From Pelagophyceae sp. CCMP2097 (Eukaryota > Sar > Pelagophyceae), in the NCBI GenBank assembly GCA_026770575.1, contig MU657232.1:1-13812 (forward strand): a DNA stretch of 13,812 nucleotides. The letters run 5' to 3'. The position numbers were made by a program, and so were the translations under genes. Position 1 is the stretch's first letter. Each line of letters opens with the position of its first letter. The notes beneath the pieces were generated by a model that worked only from the letters and a program-made list of their open reading frames with translations, was not told the origin of the DNA and made no database searches. Shown in pieces: positions 5,172 to 13,812 of this stretch.

Positions 5172-8100
5172 CTATCCCTGGTGTTTCGAGCCTCTGATAC
5201 AAATTCCAAAGCCCGCGTCTGTTCGCGTTCTTCCACTTCTCGCGGCGCGGCCTTTGGACTGCGGCTTGGTCGCGCAGAGCGCCTGCAGTTGGCCGAGCAC
5301 GAACGCGCGCACGTCCGGGATCTCTGCAAACGCGTCATCCTAAGAAAAACGGTCAGCGCGACAAGTTGTTGGATTTGTCGCAGCTTCGTCAGACGTACAG
5401 ACTTCTTGGAGCCGTAGGCCAGCTTCGCAAATTGGGAGTCGAAGCCGGAAGACGCCAGCGCGTCGACCTGCATGCACGCGTGCGCACGAAATTCCCTCTC
5501 AAAGGCCTGTGCAACCCCGTGCGAGAGTGCGGTCTCGCGCAAGAGGGTCGACGCACGTCGTCGGACGTCGCCAGCGCGATGCTCTTCTCGCCGCCGGCGT
5601 CCGTCGGCGCGCCTGTGGGACGGCGTCGCGGTCGGCCTCGTCCGCAGTCCCTCGAGTCGACGCAGTCCCTTGACGCGGTGATATCCGCCGCCGCGCGACG
5701 CACTTTGCAGCGCAGCCTGGACGACTTGCAGCACGGCGGACCACGCGTCGCTGGCGCCGTTGGCGCAGAGCGCGTCGGGCGCCTCGCAGAGCAGCCTGGT
5801 GAGTCCGACGGCGGCACATTTCGCTTCGTGCTTCGAATTAAACGCCTTAGTCGTCGGCCCAATCGTCGGCAGCCAGACGTGCTGCGCCAAAGTCGCCGTC
5901 ATGCCTGCACAAAGGCGTGCGGCGGCACCCCTGCGCCCTGAGAGCGAGCCTCGTGGAAGAGGGACCCTTGGACAGAGGCCCTCGTCGAGGTCCCTCATCG
6001 AGCCCCGGTTAAGAGGGGCCCAGGGACCCGGCCTCCAAGGACCCGGCCTCTCGGGGCCCGGTCGAGGTTCTCTGCGGCCCCGCTCTCCATCATGCCCTCG
6101 GGCGTGGCCCCCTACCGGGCTGCGCGGCGGCTTCGAGCTTCTCCACGGCGGCGAGGCCGCCGCGCTTGCCCGCGAGGAGGCCGACAAAGGCGATGAACAT
6201 TTGGACGAACCCGCTCCGGTCGCGCGACTGCTGCAACCTGCGGCGAGAGGCTGACTGGGGCGCGGTCAGGTTCGGGCCCTCTGCTCAGGGACCCTCTCCA
6301 CAGGAGCAATCGATGGGAATGCGAGCATCCTTTCTTCTCTTTCCAGGGGGGTTTCTTCGAGCACGTTGCACGGTTGCACGCGAGGGACCGTGGAGCGAGG
6401 CGCCGGTGCTCGCCGCGTCAGCAGGAGCTGGAAGATCGTCGGCAGGTAGCGGTCCGTGGCCGCGGGCTCGCCGCGCAGCACTATGGCGCGGAGGAGCGCA
6501 AACGCATGCGGCTCCGTCGCCTTTGAAGCGAGCAGCTTCTGGAAAACACCCAGCATCGGTTCCAGCCTATCGAGACGGATTTCGAGAGGCACGAGCCACA
6601 TCTCTCGGACCGAGTCGCGTGCCGACGGCGGGCGCGTCGAGGCCGCCCAGGGCCGGGGCGAGTCGGCAAGTGGCGCTTTAGTTCCGAGGTGCTTTTGTTC
6701 CCGAGGCCGTCTCACTCGAGGGCCCATATCGGCATGGGCCCACTCGGTATCGACTTGCAGTCGTCGACCCCGATCATTCCACGTCGCTCCACCCTGGAAC
6801 CCCTTTCTTCGAACACAGCGTGTCGCTGGTTGCGCGCGACGATGCCAGCGGCGTCTGCGCAGAGATATTCCTCCAAGAGGCCGGTCAGCGCCGGAATGTT
6901 GCCGCGCCGCTCCCACAATGACGGGTGCAGCAGCGGCGCCAAGAGGCCCGCGTACGCCGCGCTCAAACCCGAGTTTCCGCGCTGGAACCTACAGGGTGCA
7001 AGGTGAGGCCCTTTACCGGCCGCGACGTCTGCGGTTTCCAGAGGCCGTGGCAGTAGTGCGCCGAGAGGCGGCGTGGCCCAGTCTCAAGAACGACGCTGGC
7101 ACGAGTCTCAAGAGTGATACGCGGCAAAAGCGTGTCCCGAAAGTTGCGCCGTCGTCCTCTCGCGCCCTTTTCGAGCCATCCCCCCCGAGGCGCCGCTTTT
7201 GCACTCGAGCAGCAGCGCGAGGATTTGGAACACGTAGGGCGCAAACTCGACGACGTCCATCTGCAGCACCGTCTGGAACGGCGGGAAGAGCAGTGCCTCG
7301 AACTTTTGCGCCATGGCCGCGCCCTGCGATTGGAGCATCTCCCCAAGTTTAGATAGCTGTCTCGACGCGTTCGATGGCCCGGAATATCCAGACGGTATTT
7401 AATAAACAAAAACCCTCGTGCCTCTGACGACCGCAAATAGAGCAAGGAGTTTATTTTGAAAATACGTACCTGCGACGCGCACGCCACGCGCAAGAGCACG
7501 CTCAGCGCCTCGAATAAGTAGTGGTTGAAGCGCGGGTTGCGCGGGTTCGCGCAGACCTTGCCCAGCGACCGCGTCAGTTTGTCGATGATCACCGCCGCGA
7601 CGGGGAGCACCTAAGACGACGCCGACCTGGTGCGTTCTGCGGGCACGATACGACGGTGTGGTCACGCGGATGGCGTCCCAGCACTCGCTCCGGGATCCGC
7701 TCGCCGCGTCGATCCGTGTCGTGCCCGGCGCCCCCGAGCCTCGGGTGCCAAGCGCGCCTCTGTCTTCATCGTCACGACTGTGACGGTTCGGGTTTTCGCG
7801 TACGACGGCCGCGATCGGGGTACGAACGTGGCCTTCGGCGACACCGACGGCCCGCCCTACGGCATTCCCGACCGATGCACCGACGGCCGTCCCAGCGTTG
7901 CACGTTTTCTTGATCCCGACTGCGACAGTCCAGGTATTCCGACCGCTGTCTGACGCGGCGAAGCACGTCCTGCTCGCCGACGACGAGGAGGCGCATCACG
8001 GCCTTCATGACGTACCTTTTCGACGGGGTTCCATGGCAATTGTACGGTATCATACGCCCCGGAAGCCCCCGTCTCGCGCCCAGGACGGCCCCGATGGCAG

Positions 8101-11100
8101 CGTCGTCCTCCTGGCGCTTCTAGCCTGTGCTCCCGGTCACGTCCTCGCATCTTTGATGCCATAACCTTCCGCACGTCACAGTCCCCGCGTTTGTCAGCGT
8201 CGAAACAAACGACGCCGCCGCGCGCTCGTTTTCGAACGAGGCCTCTGCGGCGGCCGACGACCCCGCGGCATCGAGGACGCCGAACAAAGCTTCGAAGAGC
8301 GGGCCGAGGAGGGGCGCGAGGTGCGCGCGCCCGATTTTCAAAGGCGACGATGGCACCGAAGGGTCCACGTGCGTCGTCAAAATCCTCTCGAGGCACGCGG
8401 CGGCGTAAGTGTGCACGACGTGCACCGGCGACCGCAGGTGCGTCGCGAGCAGCGGGAGCAGGCCCACGAGGACATCCGGCGGGAGCTGGTTGCCTACGAG
8501 TGGTAGCTCGTTTTGGCACTCGTTTCAATCGCGAGGGTGATCTGGTTTCCTTTAGAATCGCGAGTAGTTTTCTCACTCGTCGAGAATTGCGCCTCTTTCT
8601 CATACGACGATTTCGAGGCTTGCCGCCGGCGTTCTTGGAGCATTTTGCACGGGCCCGTGCAGGGGCCCTTTTTCGAGGGGCCTTGCAAGGGACCGTGCTG
8701 AGGCCGTGTAGGGAACCGTGAGAGGCCTTGCAAGGAACCGTGCGAGAGGCCTGCCCTCGGACCGAACGAGGAGCCGTCGGAGAGGCCACAGAGACGCAGA
8801 GGAGAAGGGCCCATGCGAGGGGCCTTGAAAAGACCGTGGGAGGGACCATGCGAGGCGCCTTTCCAAGGGCCCGTGCGAGGGGCCTCTTCAGGGTCCTTTG
8901 CGAGGGCCCGTGCGAGGCGCATTGCAAGGACCCGCGTTTCCAAGGGGGGCTCCTCCGACCTTTGCAGACAGGCTCTGGCCGATGAGGGTAATTTCACCTT
9001 TCAGAAACACGGTCCGTGCGAGGGGCCTTTCTAGGGCTCGTCCAAGGAGCCTTTACAAGAGACCGCGCAAGGGCCCGTGCGAGGGGCTTTGAAGGGGCCG
9101 TGTAAGGACCCTTATAAGGGGCCTGATACGAGACCGTGCCAGAGGCCTTGCAAGGGGCCGTACGAGGGACCGCACAAGGGACCGTACGAGGGCCCGTGCA
9201 AGGCCCCGTGCAAGTGCCCCTGCAAGGAGTCGGAGCTAGTCAAGGAGCTAAGTGAGGGCCCGTGCGAGGAGCCTCGCACGGGGATTGTCCCAAGAGCCTC
9301 CTCCGGGCCCCTCGCTGCTCGAAACGCCTCTTCGAGCCCCCGGCTCGACCACGACAGGAAAACGCCATTTCCAGGAAAATAGGGGCCTCGCAAGGATCCG
9401 TGCAAGCGGCCTTGCAGGGGACATTATAGGAGGAGTTTCACACGGCCCGTGCGAGGGGCTCGTCAGGGCCCGCACGAGGGACCTTGCGAGGGACCCTGCG
9501 AGGGGCCGCCCAGAAGGGGTCTTGGCACGGACCGCCGTCGAGGCCTCTTCGGGGGACGTGCTAGAGGCCTGGGCCCATGCAAGGGGGCGTGCCGAGGGCC
9601 TTGCAGGGCACCAAGACACCTTACAAGGACCAGTACGAGGGGCATTGGAGCGCATCGTGCGAGAGGCCCGCCATCCGACCGCACGAGGGGCCGTAAGAGG
9701 CCGTCAAAGGGCCCGTACTTAGGGCCCTTGCGAGGGACTGAAAACTTGTCAAGGCATGTGCGAGGAGCCTTGAAGGGACCCTGTAAGGGCCCCAACGCTG
9801 GTCCCGAGCAAGGAACCGTGCGAAGCAGCTTGATAGGAGCCTTCAAAAAGGCCTTGCAAGTGACCGTGCAGGGGCCTTGCAAGTGGCCATCCAAAAGGCC
9901 TTGCAAGGGCCCGTCTGGGGGACTTTTCAAGGACCCGGGAAAGAATGGTCTTGCACGGGCCCAAGCGAGTCTCGCACCCATGAGCCCATGTGGCATCTCA
10001 TACGAATCCCATGAGCCAATAAGAGATAGTATCAATCCCATAATCCTATGTCGCACGCGGCAGCTCAGTTCCTGTGTCTCCGTCGTTGCTGCGGCGGTCC
10101 GTTTCCAACGGACACGGATCTTCGCGGAACGTGCACGCGAACTGGATCGCGTCCGCCTTGAGCACCGGCCTACGCACGATCATGAGAATTGCATCGCTGG
10201 ATGATCGCTGCCCCCCTCGGAGCATGTACCGCGTCGAGGGGTAGGCATGGCTTGGAAGATGACCCACAAGCCCCCCTCCCCGACGCGAAGACGCAGTCGG
10301 GATCCCGGAGATGTGTCGACATAATCTCCAACGCACCGCGTCTGAGCGTTGGCGTCTTGGAGTTCCGGCAAAACATGCTGTCGAAAGATATCCACCACGT
10401 CCAGCTGCGCAGACGTCTGCGACACGCCGCGCTGCTGCGATTCCGCGCGCACCGACACGGCCACCTACACACAGCACGGTTTCGCGTGGCGATTTCAAAG
10501 CGATGCTCTTCAGACAGACGGCGCAGCCTCCGTTTGTCGAACATAACGGCCGTGGAGACTCCCTCTGGCGGGCCTCTGAGGGTCCTTCACCGTCGCTTGG
10601 ACCGTTTTGAAAGCGGCGACTTGGCCTCACTCACGATGAGGTGCAGCGCCGCGTCCTTCTGTCGCCAGTTTGCCTCCGCGTTGGCGGCGTACGCCTGGAG
10701 CATGCGCCCGACGTGCTCGCTGCAGATGGCCGTCGTCGCCGACTCGTGGTGCTTGCACATGGCAGAAACTAAATCGCGCGCGCCCCGCCGCCGCGTGTCC
10801 GCGTCTGCCTAGATGGTGCAAGGCGGTGGCGCTTTGACGCAACGGCCCGCCCGGCGTGGCACCCTCTCTCGCGCACGACTCTGTCATGCGATGGTGGCGC
10901 GCTTCGGCATCGACTGCGCCGGGGTTTCGACGGTGCTAGGCTTTCGGAATCAACCTTTAATTCCAAGGATCCGACGCTGCGTACCGACGGATTCAAAGTC
11001 TGCAGACACGTATTCCGAAGGCGAATCTTCGAAGAGTTCGACATCTGCGTCTCGGAGCGACATGTTCGGGACGACGATTTGCTCGACGATTTGCCGCAGC

Positions 11101-13303
11101 GTCGCGGGGTCCTGGAACAAGTGCGCGTGCATCGACTTGCCGATGACGCTGGCCAGGAACCGGATCGCCGTCGCGGCCAAGTGGTCGAACTTGGGCGCGG
11201 CGCTCGTCCGCATGAGCAGGCCCCAGATGGCAGACGTGAACTTTGGCAGGTAGCCGGCAAACTCGTCCTCGTACTTGGATGCGTACCTATTGAAGATTGA
11301 AACCCATGGGCATCCCGACGATCACTCTGGTAGGAGGGCGTCGCAGGGTCGCCCGCCGAGCCACCAAGAGCGCCCAAACGGTGCGCGCGAAACTCACAGC
11401 GAGACGTTTTCGACGATTGAGGCCTGCAACCTCTCGAGCGGCACCGCGTCGTCGTCGTCGGACCGCAGCAGCGGCAGCTCGAGGTGCGCGTAGCGCTCAA
11501 AGGCCGGCATCCACGAGGCCATGTTGTCCTCGAAGAATTCTGGTAAATCCTGTCGCCGTCTGTTGGGGACATCATTGCCGTCGGTCGAGGACGACCTCTT
11601 AATGGCACCAGCCATAGTCCTCTCCTTGATTCAGTCCTCCTCGCACGCATTCTGTCGGTCCGAGCAACCTTTTTAAAAACGACTCTTCGCCTTTCAAAAC
11701 TGACTCTCAGCATGCCGCCGACCGAGCCCCAGTCCCAAAGAATCACGCACCTGCCAGTTGAGTGAGAAGAAGACGCGCGAGCAGAGGCGGAGCGCCTCGA
11801 GGAGCTCGACGATGTTTTTTTTTTCAGCCGGGTCTGCCAGATTCTTCGAGTTCAGCGCCTCCCCGAGCTTGATGAACAGCGCAGTAAGTGGCGCCGCCTG
11901 CCGTCGGCGTGTGGCCGGGCGCGGCTCTCCACTTGCACCCCGGGGGCGTCGACAGGCCAACGTCACTCGCAGACTTGTGCAAGGCGCCTCTCCGCGGAGA
12001 CCGCGCGCGAAAGCCGCACCCACCCCCAAGATGCCATCTCCGCGGAGCCCGCACGCGAGACTTGCGAAAATGCCCGACGGAGCTTTCAAAGCGTCCTCTG
12101 GAGGTCTCAGAGCGAATGGGTGCCTCGTGGGATTCCGGACTCACAAACATGTTCAAGACGTATTTCAGCTCTGTGTACAGTTCGTCGCTCTTAAACGCGT
12201 CGCGGAAGCGCTTCAGAATCGAGTTCGCCGTCAGCAGCATGCCGCACACCGTGCGCATGTCGCCGGTGGCCTAAACGGCGAAGAGGCCTCTGCGTTTCCG
12301 CGTCGTGCGGCTTTCGATCGGGCTCTTGCCCCACCATTGATTGAGCCTCTAAATTCGGGTCTTCCTCGACGTGCTCGCCTGCCGCTCGCGCCGCGGTTTC
12401 AATCATGGCCCTTTTCGGTTTCCTCCGACGCGGCGCTCGCACGAGCTGCGAGATGATTTCTGGGAGAAGATCGGGCCACTTGCCCGGAAAGTCGCTCGCG
12501 GAGATGATGGACAGCGCGGCGCTGAGCTGCGCCTGCACGTCTGCGGCGTGGCCGCATAACACGACGAGCTTGACCATGTGCGCCTTGATGGCGGAACGGT
12601 CTGACGCAGACAGCACAACGCGGTGCGGGACCTGCAAAGGAAACGTGGCTCGCTTGAAAAAGACGTGGTGCTCGCTCAAGAATTCGCAGTGCGCCGCGGC
12701 GATGCGCGTCTTGCGCCCGGTGCGCCACGCCCCGCCCAAAGACGGTTTTCCAATGACACCGTCGACGGACGTCGCTCTCCGCGGAGTCATCCCAGCCGCG
12801 CTTGATCAAGTTCCTACGCGGCGGATCACGTTGGGGCATCTCGGAGAGCCCCGAGGACGCATCGTTGGAAAGGGCCAGCGCGCGGCCCGGTCGGCCAGCC
12901 TCGCCCGGTGCTGCTGAGCGCCGGCCTCGCCAGGCGCCGTGGCCTCGGCATTTTGTAGGCCGGCCCCGGCCCGGCGGCAGAGGCGACAGAGACAGCGGGA
13001 GCGTCCGCGGCGGGGGCCTCGTCCGGATCGCTTGGACGCGGGTGGAAACTTAAAGTAGACCGCCGCAGACGCGCGGATCAGCGCCGACTGCGGCTGCTGG
13101 GTCGCACAGTGCTGCTGCACCTACGACCGCGCCTCGCAGACGGGCCGGGAAAGAGGCGCAGGCGTGCTTACGAGTTGCAGGAGGTGCACCGCGAAGCCCG
13201 GCGCGGCCTCCAACCCGACGAGGTACGTCTCGGCCTGCTTGCGCTGCGCCTTGTCCGGCGACAGCGTCGCCTGCAGAGCGCCGCAGACTTCAGCGTCGGA
13301 CAT
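5172..13303 (-). CDS. CSE1L: Exportin-2 (CSE1/CAS), importin-alpha re-exporter, 21 exons
   Basis: This karyopherin-beta binds importin-alpha with RanGTP in the nucleus and carries it through the pore back to the cytoplasm. Exons: 13172-13303, 13050-13120, 12783-12813, 12443-12631, 12145-12270, 11751-11897, 11398-11549, 10989-11286, 10635-10808, 10337-10464, 10126-10169, 8226-8493, 7967-8015, 7470-7610, 7205-7323, 6827-6988, 6414-6566, 6116-6237, 5702-5904, 5399-5467, 5172-5339. Joined they give 2946 bases in one phase: 981 codons plus stop, against about 970 in animals. Hallmarks in order include SDFPGKWPDLLPEI, DLPEFFEDNM, FLASV, IVVPNM, DTRRRGARDLV, PVLKADAIQF, VHTYAAACLERI, FNHYLFEA, APYVFQ, LWERRGNIPAL and LGVFQKLLASKA. 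Each matches exportin-2 closely. Exon edges were placed by splice consensus, phase and family length. The ends of exons 3, 11, 12, 16, 17 and 19 use GC donors and are the least certain. No break or premature stop was found. Confidence 0.9.
6024..6050. repeat. Short direct repeat in intron 18
   Basis: GGACCCGGCCTC occurs at 6024-6035 and again at 6039-6050, followed by a related GGGGCCCGG. The composition resembles the intron-11 minisatellite and suggests the same slippage process on a small scale. Confidence 0.7.
7611..7966 (-). other. Intron 13 of exportin-2 (356 bases)
   Basis: Donor GTGCTT after the codon for Asp at 7967 and acceptor TTAG before 7610. The sequence is GC-rich. Open frames occur on both strands, but I recognise no gene, repeat or RNA in it. 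Confidence 0.7.
8494..10125 (-). other. Intron 11 of exportin-2 (about 1.63 kb), repeat-filled
   Basis: This is by far the largest intron; the others are 51-356 bases. It runs from a GC donor (C|GCGAAG, with GTGTCC-type GT sites a few bases on as alternatives) to GTAG before 8493. Most of it is the 12-bp minisatellite listed separately. The stretch 9975-10060 is different: lower in GC, with several CCCATGAG and CCCATAA strings. No gene is supported inside, although the repeat keeps long frames open on both strands. Confidence 0.7.
8645..9965. repeat. Degenerate 12-bp GC-rich minisatellite in intron 11
   Basis: The unit is approximately GGGCCNTGCRAG on the plus strand, for example GAGGGGCCTTGCAAGGGACC. 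It is repeated with substitutions, indels and short interruptions over about 1.3 kb. Because 12 is a multiple of three, the plus strand reads (Gly-Pro-Cys-Lys/Glu)n and the minus strand Leu/Ala/Arg/Pro-rich peptides for hundreds of bases without stops. Half of the unit pair, GGCCTTGCAAGG, is close to self-complementary, so neighbouring units could fold into hairpins in RNA or single-stranded DNA. Confidence 0.85.
10126..12270 (-). other. Exportin-2 exons 5-11: central Cse1 HEAT-repeat domain
   Basis: Residues about 142-497. Exon 5 holds TANSILKRFRDAFKSDELYTEL; exon 6 ends in FFSLNWQ; exon 7 begins DLPEFFEDNM and contains an acidic RSDDDDA loop. Exon 8, the longest at 298 bases, holds YASKYEDEFAGYLPKF, AIRFLASVIGK and IVVPNMSLRDADVELFED. 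Exon 9 begins ADADTRRRGARDLV. Exon 10 holds VDIFRQHVLPELQDANA, and exon 11 (44 bases) PVLKADAIQFACTF. Exons join without length change relative to animal CSE1 at most borders. Donors are GT in introns 4-10 (four match GTGAGT or GTGCGT closely enough to be strong). The intron-11 donor is best read as GCGAAG. Confidence 0.85.
12443..13303 (-). other. Exportin-2 exons 1-4: importin-beta N-terminal (Ran-binding) domain
   Basis: Residues 1-141. Exon 1 (44 codons) starts MSDAEVCGAL and carries the first helical repeat (KAQRKQAETYLVGLE), then splices at CTC|GTAAGC. Exon 2 ends in AAVYFK, continued by exon 3 (NLIKRGWDD), a 31-base microexon. This reproduces the conserved FKNxIKRxW of CSE1 across a split Lys codon. 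Exon 4 carries the DRSAIKAHMVKLV and SAALSIISASDFPGKWPDLL helices. With a GC donor (TCC|GCGGAG) exon 3 to exon 4 keeps the same spacing as in animals; the nearest phase-compatible GT donor would add four residues. Introns 1-3 are 51, 236 and 151 bases. Confidence 0.85.
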
Positions 13304-13374
13304 CGTAGAGCTCTGTAGAGGCGTTTGCTCTCGAACTCGCTGAGTCGAAGCTCACCTGAGATTTGAGGGTTTAA

Positions 13375-13381
13375 ATTTATA
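13375..13381 (-). promoter_or_regulatory. TATA-like element upstream of exportin-2
   Basis: On the minus strand TATAAAT lies in a short A/T island (GGATTATAAATTTAAACC) about 72 bases before the ATG at 13303, inside otherwise GC-rich DNA. If it acts as a TATA box, transcription would begin near 13345, giving a short leader. The evidence is position and composition only. Confidence 0.35.
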
Positions 13382-13812
13382 ATCCGAGGAATAGGGGTCG
13401 CCGGGCTTCGGGGCCGGTGGATACTGGAAAGTCGGCACGGGATATGCGGATGGTGCGTTGTTGCTGGCGCGCGTACTGGAACGAGTGGGCAGTGGCAAAG
13501 GCTAGCTCCGACGGGCCTTGCCCACGGTGATAGTCGAAGCCCCCCTCTTCGATCAAATGGTTTGCTTTCCCCATCCCGTCGAGTTGATCTCTGTGGCTCC
13601 TTGTCTAAATGTGCTCGTCCACGCCCTGCTCGTCCACGACACGCGTCGCGTAAGCCACCCTCCCGTCGAGTTGAAGACTCCAACGGACAGCTCCGTCCAA
13701 CGGACGCCTGGCGGCGTCCGTTGGACTCCGCCATCCGCTGGCCTCGTCGCTCCGCTCCTCAAACGTGACGCCCGCTGAAGGGCTCGCTGCGCTCTGTGAG
13801 ACATTCGATCGC
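13382..13812. other. Upstream flank with short direct repeats; no gene seen
   Basis: No supportable gene lies here. TCCCGTCGAGTTGA occurs at 13574-13587 and 13661-13674, and GCTCGTCCACG occurs twice between 13612 and 13638. A strong hairpin at 13695-13726 is listed separately. The region may be promoter or intergenic DNA shared with a gene beyond the right edge. Confidence 0.5.
13695..13726. repeat. Perfect 14-bp inverted repeat with 4-base loop
   Basis: The arm GTCCAACGGACGCC (13695-13708) and its exact complement (13713-13726) flank the loop TGGC. A third, partial copy (GACTCCAACGGAC) sits at 13676-13688. The hairpin is GC-rich and stable. It lies about 400 bases upstream of the exportin-2 start with no T-run, so a bacterial-type terminator is not implied. 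Confidence 0.9.

Larger units (their letters stand above)
5172..8493 (-). other. Exportin-2 exons 12-21: C-terminal CAS domain
   Basis: Residues about 498-981. Exon 12 has NQLPPDVLVGLLPLLATHL and VHVVHTYAAACLERI, plus a Ser/Ala-rich acidic insert before FENE. Exon 13 is a 49-base microexon, YVMKAVMRLLVVGEQD. Exons 14-17 carry NPRFNHYLFEALSVL, VVEFAPYVFQILALLLE, LHPSLWERRGNIPAL and LGVFQKLLASKA. Exon 18 has FVQMFIAFVGLLAGK, and exon 19 KCAAVGLTRLLCEAPD. Exon 20 has FDSQFAKLAYGSKKS. Exon 21 starts DDAFAEIPDVRAFVLGQ and then leaves the family pattern: the last about 30 residues are basic and Arg/Gly-rich (CATKPQSKGRAARSGR onward) instead of the usual TPGR-type C-terminus. Intron 20 is only 59 bases, with GTACGT and TTTTTCTTAG ends. 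Confidence 0.8.

Noticed and set aside
4533..5417. Long plus-strand frame of 294 codons
   Set aside because: It is Arg/Ala/Gly-rich, typical of chance frames in GC-rich DNA, and its end overlaps exons 20-21 of exportin-2 on the other strand.
5024..6187. 387-codon minus-strand frame as a single gene
   Set aside because: It contains real exportin-2 exons 19 and 20 but reads through their introns. The splice sites and family alignment show these are separate exons.
7324..7356. Earlier acceptor for exportin-2 exon 15
   Set aside because: It would add 11 residues not present in the family and is followed by C. The acceptor before 7323 is followed by G and restores the usual length.
8645..9965. 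CRISPR-like array
   Set aside because: The repeats are contiguous and degenerate with no regular unique spacers, and they lie in a eukaryotic intron.
9449..10204. Plus- and minus-strand proteins of 200-250 residues rich in Gly-Pro-Cys or Leu-Ala-Arg-Pro
   Set aside because: They are translations of the 12-bp intronic minisatellite, open in every frame because the unit is a multiple of three.
12771..12813. GT donor (GTCCGT) for exportin-2 exon 3
   Set aside because: It is phase-compatible but adds four residues in a segment whose length otherwise equals that of animal CSE1. The GC donor at 12782 fits exactly. It is kept as the main alternative.

Overview
The window looks like nuclear DNA of a GC-rich, intron-rich single-celled eukaryote, probably an alga, carrying a short AT-rich block of viral origin. 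The host part holds one large minus-strand gene with many small introns. The viral part (about 600-4342) is compact, intronless, AT-rich and densely coding. The lineage cannot be fixed from sequence alone. GC richness, frequent GC-AG introns and a constant AG|G acceptor would suit a haptophyte, dinoflagellate or pelagophyte.

Layout. 1-600: repeat-rich host flank with an isolated tRNA-like T arm (B box) on the minus strand, four copies of a CCCACCCACTT motif and a 20-bp imperfect inverted repeat (173-191/574-593). About 600-4342: fragment of a polinton-like virus (PLV). It has a class-3 lipase gene (minus, cut short at the left edge), then on the plus strand a penton/minor-capsid-like gene, a Lys/Asn-rich unknown gene, a double-jelly-roll-type major capsid protein gene and a fibre-like gene cut short at the right edge. 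Capsid genes are open and undamaged. No ATPase, protease, integrase or polymerase lies in the window. 4343-5171: GC-rich spacer with no gene I can support.

5172-13303 (minus): a complete gene for exportin-2 (CSE1/CAS), the karyopherin that returns importin-alpha to the cytoplasm. I could join 21 exons in phase into a 981-codon frame, close to the usual family length of about 970. All 20 introns end in AG followed by a G in the exon. Fourteen start with GT. Six are best explained by GC donors, all of the form GCG. Intron 11 (about 1.6 kb) is largely a degenerate 12-bp minisatellite. 13304-13812: upstream flank with a TATA-like island and a perfect 14-bp hairpin.

The viral genes would make a capsid shell (major capsid, penton-like, fibre) plus a lipase that may aid membrane passage. 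The host gene is an unrelated housekeeping gene. The most useful observations are the intact capsid genes of an endogenous PLV fragment broken at both ends, and the mixed GT/GC splice-site grammar readable in one conserved gene.
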